Of a DNA stretch of 41,878 nt, positions 35,883-41,878 are shown piece by piece. The first letter of the stretch is position 1, and each line of letters starts with the position of its first letter. The DNA is from Bacteroidota bacterium. GTDB lineage: Bacteria > Bacteroidota > Bacteroidia > Bacteroidales > Paludibacteraceae. The DNA lies in assembly GCA_017860345.1 (NCBI GenBank), contig JAFNAV010000039.1, positions 1 to 41,878 on the forward strand, given 5' to 3'. The position numbers were made by a program, and so were the translations under genes. Below the pieces are notes generated by a model. That model ran no database searches. It was not told where the DNA came from and was given only the letters and a program-made list of their open reading frames with translations.

Positions 35883-36569
35883 TCAGTGATTATTTTTTTC
35901 AATACAAATCCGGATTCCTATTCTATTTCTGACGTCAATTTTTATCAAACTGTCTTTCTTTAGATGTCTTCGTAAGCTACTTATTACATTGTTCAACGAT
36001 CTGTCTTTTAGTTTTGTATCTTCAATATGCCATACTTGTTCTACGATTTCGGAACGGGATATAAACACTCCCGGTTTTGCACAAAGAATAGCAAGTACAG
36101 ATGACTCCAGATTATTCAGATTAATTGTATCACAGTCATATTTCAGACTTCTTTCCTGAGGAATAAAAGCATATTTATTCAGCGTAAAACCTGGGAGTAA
36201 CTGAATTTCTTGCAAAAAACGTTCGATACGATTTTTAAGCTCTGCGATTTTATAAGGCTTACGCAGATAGTCGGTATTGGAAATACTAAATCCTTTATCA
36301 AAATCTTCATTTGCATCGCACGAAGTAGTAAAAATAATTGGAATTGTATACTGCGATCGAATTTTTTTCCCAATGGCAAAACCATCATCTTTTTCGTTGA
36401 GAATTACATCCAGCAAAACAACATCTGGTTTAAACTCTTTGATTGTATTCGTCACACCAATTCCGCTCAACAGATGCTTAGTTTCATATCCGAGCGAGTT
36501 TAAAACTCCTCCGGTTATCGTTCCCAAGTTCACATCATCTTCAATAATTAAGATTTTTTTCATAAACAT
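35883..36569 (-). CDS. OmpR-family response regulator
   Basis: This 228-aa protein has an N-terminal receiver (about 1-120) with the acidic pocket IEDD, phospho-acceptor Asp54 in VVLLDVIL, and Lys104 in YLRKPYK. The C-terminal winged helix of OmpR type is at about 130-225 (LNNLESSVLAILCAKPGVFISRSEIVEQVW, RSLNNVISSLRRHLKKD). A start at the ATG two codons later (MKKILIIEDD, 36563) is equally likely. It is most similar in layout to Bacteroides RprY-type regulators. The kinase gene lies 127 bp upstream on the same strand, so the two form a pair. The TCA-N7-TGA repeats near 38170 and 38905 are its best candidate binding sites. Confidence 0.94.
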   Translation of the reverse strand: MFMKKILIIEDDVNLGTITGGVLNSLGYETKHLLSGIGVTNTIKEFKPDVVLLDVILNEKDDGFAIGKKIRSQYTIPIIFTTSCDANEDFDKGFSISNTDYLRKPYKIAELKNRIERFLQEIQLLPGFTLNKYAFIPQERSLKYDCDTINLNNLESSVLAILCAKPGVFISRSEIVEQVWHIEDTKLKDRSLNNVISSLRRHLKKDSLIKIDVRNRIGIRICIEKNNH

Positions 36570-36696
36570 TATAAACTATACGTTGGTAATAAAAAATCAA
36601 CAAACAATGACACTTGTTACTAAGTTAATATTATTTAGCATTCTATTGTAGTTGCTGATAAAACAGACTAAGCTACAATTACTTACTACCTGTTAT

Positions 36697-38079
36697 TTAT
36701 TTTATAGGCAGGCAAATAATAAAAGTAGAGCCAACCCCCTCTTTACTCACAACTTCTATAGTTCCATGATGTTTGTTTACTATATTTTTCACATAATTGA
36801 GTCCTATACCATAACCATAAATCTTGTATTCGGTATGTACTTGTGTATATTTCTCAAATATGTATGGCAACTTATCCTCTGGTATTCCAAGCCCATTGTC
36901 ACTCACCGAAAGAATCAGCCTATTTCCTTCGTCCCGTACCAAAAAAATTATATCCACGGTGCTGCCAGAGTACTTTATGGCATTGTCAGTAAGGTTGGCC
37001 AAACACTGTTTCAATAATTGTTCGTCGGCCTTTATTAATAGTTTATCTGTGAGTATCTGAATTGTAATGTTCACAACTTTCACAGACATATATTCAAAAC
37101 GCGATTTCAGTTCCGTCAGTGTTTTTTCAATATTCACCTGCGAATAATTTAGCTTAAGTAAACCCTCTTCAGCCTTTGAGAGCGTTATAATCTGTGTGAT
37201 TGTCTCATCCAGTTCAGTAGTTGCATCTACCGAATCGTTAATCAGGTGCTTCATCTGACTTGGGGTCAACTGCTCACCCATAGTGCTTATCGCATCTATA
37301 CTCATTTCGAGACGGCTTACTGGTCTGCGTAGCTCATGAGCAATGGTACTAAGAAATTCAGTTTTGAAAGCAACTAATTGTTTTTGTTGAGCCAACACTT
37401 TCATCAGAAAACGGATAGCCAGCAAGCACAATATCGAAAACACAACGGAACTTATCAGAAGAATAACCATTCGCTGCATAATAAAGCCAAAAGGATTTTC
37501 TAAAACAAGTTGTAATCCGCGATTATCGATAATATCAATAATAAGTACGTTGGAGCGTATTTGAAATAAGCCAAACTCCGGCCAATTAGGTTTTGAATCC
37601 TCTAAAATAGAATTGTTAGTGGTGTTAATATAGTCTATCTTATAATTGCCGGATATATTTCGGTTTTGCAGTATAAGCCCGGTAATGCTATCCAGATCCG
37701 AAAGTTGAACAGGAATGTTTTTGCTAACGGTCATATTGATCGCCAGCTCCACCAGACTTATTTCATTCGCAGGAAGATCCGTTTTGTTTCTGAAATCATA
37801 CTCTTCCATTGGTACCGAATCTCTAACAGCTACCCGTTTATAATCAACTATACTATCATTGATACGGTATTGTTTTGATCTTATTTCCAAATCTTTTTTA
37901 AAAACCTCCTCCAATATCGCATTCGATTCACGAATATAGCCTTTACGGGTTGTATTGATATAATCGTACACAAGAAAAAGCTGTGAAACGAAAATCATAA
38001 TCAGGCAACCGGCAGCCAGAACAGCCATTTTCAGAGGTGAGGTTTTTGCTTTCATCTGTTTTTTATATCTACCCTTCAT
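36697..38079 (-). CDS. Membrane sensor histidine kinase
   Basis: This 460-aa protein has TM helix 1 at about 18-40 and TM helix 2 at about 203-226, with a periplasmic sensor region of ~160 residues between them. The HisKA dimerisation box is STIAHELRRPVSRLE, with phospho-acceptor His248. The ATPase domain has N (LTDNAIKYSG), G1 (SDNGLGIPEDK), F (YIFEKY) and G2 (YGYGIGLNYVKNIV) boxes. There is no HAMP domain. It is co-directional with the response regulator and divergent from the small leader-peptide gene. The shared 172-bp intergenic region carries two TCA-N7-TGA sites, so the pair may be autoregulated. Confidence 0.94.
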   Translation of the reverse strand: MKGRYKKQMKAKTSPLKMAVLAAGCLIMIFVSQLFLVYDYINTTRKGYIRESNAILEEVFKKDLEIRSKQYRINDSIVDYKRVAVRDSVPMEEYDFRNKTDLPANEISLVELAINMTVSKNIPVQLSDLDSITGLILQNRNISGNYKIDYINTTNNSILEDSKPNWPEFGLFQIRSNVLIIDIIDNRGLQLVLENPFGFIMQRMVILLISSVVFSILCLLAIRFLMKVLAQQKQLVAFKTEFLSTIAHELRRPVSRLEMSIDAISTMGEQLTPSQMKHLINDSVDATTELDETITQIITLSKAEEGLLKLNYSQVNIEKTLTELKSRFEYMSVKVVNITIQILTDKLLIKADEQLLKQCLANLTDNAIKYSGSTVDIIFLVRDEGNRLILSVSDNGLGIPEDKLPYIFEKYTQVHTEYKIYGYGIGLNYVKNIVNKHHGTIEVVSKEGVGSTFIICLPIK

Positions 38080-38152
38080 CTCTATTTGACGCGATAGATA
38101 TCATAAAGGGAAAAATGAGTTATTAAAAACAATAAAAAATGGAATCAATTAA

Positions 38153-38218
38153 TCAAAACTTGTGACCATTTTGGTCAAAACTTATGATACAAAGTTAATT
38201 AAAAATACCATATAATTG
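38153..38218 (+). promoter_or_regulatory. Operator-promoter region of the leader-peptide gene (two TCA-N7-TGA sites)
   Basis: Two 13-bp sites of the form TCA-N7-TGA lie at 38153-38165 and 38175-38187, 22 bp apart, on TCAAAACTTGTGA and TCAAAACTTATGA. Between them is a local palindrome, TGACCA-ttt-TGGTCA (38163-38177). A -7-like box, TATAATTG (38211-38218), begins 24 bp after the end of the second site. The same layout occurs before the receptor gene at 38888-38953. The sites also lie upstream of the divergent histidine kinase. Confidence 0.6.
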
Positions 38219-38251
38219 CAAAATTTTTAATTTTTTTAAATTTTACAGCTT

Positions 38252-38362
38252 ATGAAACCACAAAAAAAAGATGTTGCGAATTTTCTGAAGCTTACAAAAA
38301 ATGAAATGAAAAAAATTAACGGAGAAAAAAAATCAAGATTGTACTACAAGATGGAACGGTAA
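38252..38362 (+). CDS. Tiny leader-peptide-like gene with an A8 tract (possible frameshift)
   Basis: The gene encodes 36 aa as read: an N-terminal half FLKLTKNEMKKING followed by EKKSRLYYKMER and stop. The motif L(S/T)K-x-EMKK(I/V)-N-G is the usual leader of double-glycine peptide precursors of Bacteroidetes, here with GE instead of GG. Eight A residues (38325-38332) cover the E-K-K codons. A -1 shift there continues with IKIVLQDGTVIFVEV and stops at 38377-38379, making a 42-aa product with a more natural alternating C-terminus. The options are ribosomal or transcriptional slippage, phase variation, an assembly error or a pseudogene. A hairpin, GGTGCT (38505-38510) and AGCACC (38523-38528), follows downstream. 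It has a promoter layout shared with the receptor gene. Confidence 0.55.
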   Translation: MKPQKKDVANFLKLTKNEMKKINGEKKSRLYYKMER

Positions 38363-38379
38363 TTTTTGTTGAGGTGTAA

Positions 38380-38887
38380 AACCTAAACTATCTTCAGATT
38401 ATGCATCTACTTAATTATACTATGTATATAGCTGTATAAAGAAAAAGATTCTTTGTTGAAGTATAGTCTTTCTTAATTGGGTTACTATATGTAAACGAAC
38501 CTTAGGTGCTGAGTAGTTACAAAGCACCCTGTATTTATATCAAATAATATTAAGAACAAAGCATAAAAAACTGTATATGAATATAATTGTTTATGTGGGA
38601 AATAAGTAAATAATTAGGGTTTTTAATATTTCATTGATAAGATTATTCTAAAATTATAGCTTTTCTTTTTTGCATTTTTTTAGCTCTATTTTTAACACAT
38701 CAAAACCTCCTTCTAAAGTTTATCAAAACTGGTATGTAGTGAACTATTGTATTGATTTTCCATGACTGAATTAATTTTTTCTACTTATTGTAGGCGTCAA
38801 ACTACAACAGGAATTTACTAATCTAAAATCAATACATTCGTAATGCTTAACAATTAAGATCTGTATTGACTGTTACTGTAGAAATAA
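38380..38887. other. AT-rich spacer between the leader-peptide gene and the receptor promoter
   Basis: This stretch of about 500 bp has no convincing gene on either strand; I looked specifically for further EMKK-x-NGG leaders and found none. The only clear structure is the hairpin GGTGCT/AGCACC at 38505-38528 with a 12-nt loop, which may end the leader-peptide transcript. The receptor operator begins at 38888. Confidence 0.5.
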
Positions 38888-38953
38888 TCACTTTTCGTGA
38901 TAAAAGTAATCACTTTTAATGACATAAATATTAAATAATTATTCACATATTTG
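38888..38953 (+). promoter_or_regulatory. Operator-promoter region of the TonB-receptor-like gene (two TCA-N7-TGA sites)
   Basis: TCA-N7-TGA sites at 38888-38900 and 38910-38922 are 22 bp apart, on the repeated word AATCACTTTT. A -7-like box, CATATTTG (38946-38953), begins 24 bp after the end of the second site. No -33 TTTG is present, which suits an activator-dependent promoter. The leader would be about 70 nt before the GTG start at 39030. Confidence 0.65.
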
Positions 38954-39029
38954 CAGTGTTAAATATAGATTTATCTATTTTGAGTTCTGGTTTATTAAAA
39001 TGCTACAATACTTTTTACTTCTGTAAAGT

Positions 39030-41672
39030 GTGAACAGATTTCTTTATACATTATCATGGTTTTGTTTGAACATAATTCCTTTTTATGGTCAGACAACTAC
39101 AGTGTCGGGTAACATAAAAGATCAAAAGAAAGAAAATTTAGAAGGAATATCTGTTGTTTTACAAAGTGTAGACAGTACTATCATTGCTTATGCTTTTAGT
39201 GATGATGCCGGAAATTACAAACTATCTACCAATGATAAATCCGCTTATTTCATTTTGTCTGTTTCGGGTTTAAGCATAGCCAATCAAAATAAAAAGATTG
39301 AGAATAAAACTCAGATAGTGAATTTTATAGCTATGGATGAAGTTATACAGATTAAAGAAGTTATTGTTAAGTCTAAGAAAATTTACTATAAAAACGATAC
39401 TTTGAATTATCTGGTTTCTTCGTTTAGTAACGAAAACGATCAGGTAATTGGCGATGTATTGAAGAAACTCCCTGGTATTGTAGTGGCTGAATCAGGACAA
39501 ATCACCTATCAGGGCAAAGCCATCAATAAGTTTTATATCGAAAACATGGATATGCTGAATAACCGGTATGGAATAGCTACTCAAAACATTCCGGCCAATG
39601 ATGTTGCTACCGTGCAGGTGCTCGAAAATCATCAGCCGATCAAACTATTGGATACTCTTCAAATCTCGGATCAGGCCGCTATCAACTTAAAATTAAAGGA
39701 AAAATCCAAAGGAGTACTGAGTATAATGCTTGGTTTAGGTCTCGGAGCTAAACCTTTATTGTGGGACAGTGATTTGACGGCCTTGTACTTCGGCAAAGGA
39801 ATGCAAAACATAAGCACTTTCAAAACCAATAATTCCGGAAATGATTTATCGAAAGAATTACGTTCTTTCGATAGCTCTGTTGATCTGAATGTTGAAAAAA
39901 TAATGTATGTCGAAGCGCCAACTCCACCCGACATTGATAAAAGCAGATATTATTTTAATAACAGCAATGCCGCCACCATCAATAATTTATTTAAGTTGAA
40001 AAGGGACAGGCTCATCAATTTCAATTTTATTTATTACAATGATTATGAAAAACGACACAGTAATACGGATACAAAATATAATCTTTCGGACACCAATATA
40101 TTAACAATAAAAGAGGGACTTACATCATACTCAAATATCAACCGACTGGAAACTGAATTTTGTTACAATGAGAATAGTGATAAAAGATATTTAAACAATC
40201 TCTTAAAAATAGAGGGTTCGTGGGAACAGCAATCAGGCGAAGTTCAAACGGATTCGTTGATAAAGTTACAACTATACCGACCAGCCTTTAATGCTATAAA
40301 TCGTTTTTATTTGATAAAAGTAAAAGATGACAAAGGGATTATTTTTAATTCGGATATAGGATTCAGAACAGCTCCGCAAAATATGACTGTTACTCCCGGT
40401 TTATATCCTGATTTTCTTCATCAAGGCAATGATTATAATATGCTTACTCAACAAGGCAGAATATATACTTTTAAAACAAATAATAAATTCACTTTCTTGT
40501 CGGCATTACGCATTGGGAGAATAAAAATAAATCCAACTACAGGCATTAATATTAATATCAATCATCTGAATTCTGAATTATTCCCTGGCAATGGCGATGG
40601 AGGCCTGCCTTTCGAAATTGCCGATAGTTTGAAAAACAATATAAATCGCCAACACTACAAGGCCTATGCAGGAACTGACATACATTATAGCATAGGGAAG
40701 CTGAAGATGAACGTTGAATTGCCATTGAGCTACAATTACTATAAACTAATCAATTATTTGCAGGCAGAGAATAATGAGGAATTGAGCAGAGTAAATTTGA
40801 TGCCTTCATTTAAAATACAATATAAACTGTCATCGAGAGTGGCAATTGATGTTAATTCTGAAGTTTACAATAATATAAGCAATGTGTACGAAATGTATAG
40901 CGGTTATATATTGTCGGGTTACAATGTCTTGAATCATTATGACAACAGATTTAACGAAACCAAAGGGAATATCTCTTCTGTTGATTTTGTTTATAAAAAC
41001 ATCTTTAGTATGTTTTTCTTATCTATTGGTGCTCAGTACCAAAATCAGCACAATTCGGTCGTAATTTCGCAAAACTTTAATGGTACTTTACAAACACTTT
41101 CGTACATTGAAATGCCGAATACAAGCTCCAATACAACAATATCGGCGGATATAAGTAAAGCTTTCGACTGGAAAAAACTTTCTGTAAAAATAAATCCCGG
41201 TTACAGCATTTACGAAGCTCAACAATTCAGTCAGAACAATCTGCTCAATTATAAAAACAAACACATCAAACTGAAGGGCTCAGTAAGCATGTTACCACTC
41301 TCGTTCCTGTCGTTGTCCTACGAAGGAGAGTGGGGGCAAAATCAACTTTTACTGGCTGATAAAAGCTATACTCCAATCAGCTTTTTTAAGGAAAGATTCA
41401 ATACGAATATCGCTCTATTCAAAAATTTAAAGTTAGGTGCTGAACTTGAGCATTATTATAACAATGCTGTAGATACAAACAGGAATTTGCTCTTTGCAGA
41501 TGTAAATATGGGTTATAGCTGGAAACAGATTAATTTCTCGCTGGATTGGACAAATATATTGAATACCCGGAATTATGTAAAATCATATTACAACGGCATA
41601 AGTCAATATAATTATGTCTATTCAATTCGTCCGACAAATGTAATGCTTAAAGTGAAAATGAAAATAAAATAA
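39030..41672 (+). CDS. TonB-dependent-receptor-like outer-membrane protein
   Basis: This 880-aa protein must start at or just before the GTG at 39030, because an in-frame TAA lies at 39024-39026. The first 20 residues then form a signal peptide (LSWFCLNIIPFYGQ). A carboxypeptidase-D-like beta-sandwich follows (VSGNIKDQKKENLEGISVVLQ, about 25-100). Next is a plug-like region (VIGDVLKKLPGIVV, GQITYQGKAINKFYIENMDML, ANDVATVQVLENHQPIKLL), then a barrel of many alternating strands. This class is smaller than SusC proteins and is found with two-component systems, GLPGLI proteins and leader peptides in Bacteroidales. No SusD follows. It may secrete, import or sense a peptide ligand; the substrate is unknown. 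Confidence 0.88.
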   Translation: MNRFLYTLSWFCLNIIPFYGQTTTVSGNIKDQKKENLEGISVVLQSVDSTIIAYAFSDDAGNYKLSTNDKSAYFILSVSGLSIANQNKKIENKTQIVNFIAMDEVIQIKEVIVKSKKIYYKNDTLNYLVSSFSNENDQVIGDVLKKLPGIVVAESGQITYQGKAINKFYIENMDMLNNRYGIATQNIPANDVATVQVLENHQPIKLLDTLQISDQAAINLKLKEKSKGVLSIMLGLGLGAKPLLWDSDLTALYFGKGMQNISTFKTNNSGNDLSKELRSFDSSVDLNVEKIMYVEAPTPPDIDKSRYYFNNSNAATINNLFKLKRDRLINFNFIYYNDYEKRHSNTDTKYNLSDTNILTIKEGLTSYSNINRLETEFCYNENSDKRYLNNLLKIEGSWEQQSGEVQTDSLIKLQLYRPAFNAINRFYLIKVKDDKGIIFNSDIGFRTAPQNMTVTPGLYPDFLHQGNDYNMLTQQGRIYTFKTNNKFTFLSALRIGRIKINPTTGINININHLNSELFPGNGDGGLPFEIADSLKNNINRQHYKAYAGTDIHYSIGKLKMNVELPLSYNYYKLINYLQAENNEELSRVNLMPSFKIQYKLSSRVAIDVNSEVYNNISNVYEMYSGYILSGYNVLNHYDNRFNETKGNISSVDFVYKNIFSMFFLSIGAQYQNQHNSVVISQNFNGTLQTLSYIEMPNTSSNTTISADISKAFDWKKLSVKINPGYSIYEAQQFSQNNLLNYKNKHIKLKGSVSMLPLSFLSLSYEGEWGQNQLLLADKSYTPISFFKERFNTNIALFKNLKLGAELEHYYNNAVDTNRNLLFADVNMGYSWKQINFSLDWTNILNTRNYVKSYYNGISQYNYVYSIRPTNVMLKVKMKIK

Positions 41673-41716
41673 ACGGTTTCGAAACCTAATACTGCTGTAA
41701 TGTTGCAGGCGGCAGG

Positions 41717-41739
41717 CAATAAAACTCGCGATTTTATTG
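41717..41739. terminator. AT-rich hairpin after the receptor gene
   Basis: A perfect 8-bp stem, CAATAAAA (41717-41724) and TTTTATTG (41732-41739), encloses the loop CTCGCGA 45 bp after the stop of the receptor gene. It lacks a following T-run, so it is a weak terminator candidate shared by the two converging genes. Confidence 0.45.
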
Positions 41740-41793
41740 GACATCAATGCTGCAATAAATTATTTATTAATTATTTAAATTCATTAGTGTCCA

Positions 41794-41878
41794 CTAAAAA
41801 AAATTAATAGTCAGTTGATCTGACGGAAGTTCTTTGACATCATTTTTTTCTGCATCAAAAAACAGTTCGCCAATTGCT
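41794..41878 (-). CDS. C-terminus of an unidentified gene, cut by the right edge
   Basis: A minus-strand frame is open from the window edge to a TAG at 41794-41796, giving 27 residues (AIGELFFDAEKND, then KELPSDQLTINFF). It is hydrophilic and codon-like, but too short to classify. The word TAGTGGACACTAA next to the stop reminded me of insertion-sequence ends, so a transposase is possible, but this is not supported by any motif in view. Confidence 0.35.
   Translation of the reverse strand, partial: AIGELFFDAEKNDVKELPSDQLTINFF

Noticed and set aside
41784..41878. Minus-strand frame ending at the TAA in the word AGTGGACACTAA
   Set aside because: That frame contains a TGA a few codons upstream; the frame ending at TAG 41794-41796 is the open one.
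1..41878. CRISPR arrays, tRNA and rRNA genes
   Set aside because: No regularly spaced direct repeats of CRISPR size and no recognisable tRNA or rRNA sequence were found by eye.

Overview
The window looks like a chromosome segment from the Bacteroidota, most probably order Bacteroidales. The evidence is a SusC/SusD pair, a type IX secretion (T9SS) C-terminal sorting domain, DUF6443-type RHS proteins, a DUF3943 protein, a large TonB-receptor-like barrel, and promoters with the Bacteroidetes -7 box TAnnTTTG and few Shine-Dalgarno sites. No rRNA, tRNA or CRISPR array was seen. All functional calls rest on reading motifs by eye; no database search was run.

Region 1 (1-9653, minus strand) is an RHS polymorphic-toxin-like locus. 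In transcription order it holds a secreted protein with a T9SS sorting domain, a 1395-aa protein with an SpvB/TcB-like N-terminus, a 1149-aa RHS core protein with an AT-rich variable tip after a DPLGL motif, a three-helix membrane protein (candidate immunity protein), and a start-less RHS fragment running off the left edge (candidate orphan cassette).

Region 2 (9654-17907) has a 1-kb spacer with a GC-rich foldable element and an 8-bp tandem repeat, then dnaE and trxA on the plus strand. trxA is followed by a clear intrinsic terminator and a spacer carrying a perfect 25-bp inverted repeat (MITE-like). A plus-strand operon follows: a YCII/DGPF protein, an ECF42-type sigma factor with a long C-terminal extension, and a small lipoprotein.

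Region 3 (17958-32113, minus strand) is a sugar-utilisation locus. From the promoter: two-subunit transketolase (N half, then C half), a glycerol-kinase-like FGGY kinase with changed substrate residues, a fucose-isomerase-like enzyme (COG2407 type), a GRP-family inner-membrane sugar transporter, SusC and SusD, ending at a 12-bp-stem terminator. A second unit follows: a periplasmic-binding-protein fold without signal peptide, stand-alone ribB, and a DeoR-family repressor. Isomerase + kinase + split transketolase is the logic of the known D-apiose route (apulose-4-phosphate transketolase AptA/AptB). A D-arabinose/ribulose route is the main alternative and would explain ribB. The promoter at 32.1 kb carries three AAACGAA elements around the -7 box, a plausible DeoR operator.

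Region 4 (32421-38079, minus strand) holds a DUF3943 outer-membrane-type protein, an M28 peptidase, and an OmpR-type response regulator with its sensor histidine kinase.

Region 5 (38080-41878) is the most unusual. A tiny leader-peptide-like gene sits divergent to the histidine kinase, with a double-glycine-leader-like N-terminus and an A8 tract at which a -1 shift gives a longer, more protein-like C-terminus. A large TonB-receptor-like outer-membrane protein follows. Both genes have the same promoter layout: two TCA-N7-TGA sites spaced 22 bp apart, the second ending 24 bp before the start of a -7-like box. This ties the two-component system, peptide and receptor into one predicted regulon. 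The right edge holds the C-terminus of an unidentified minus-strand gene.
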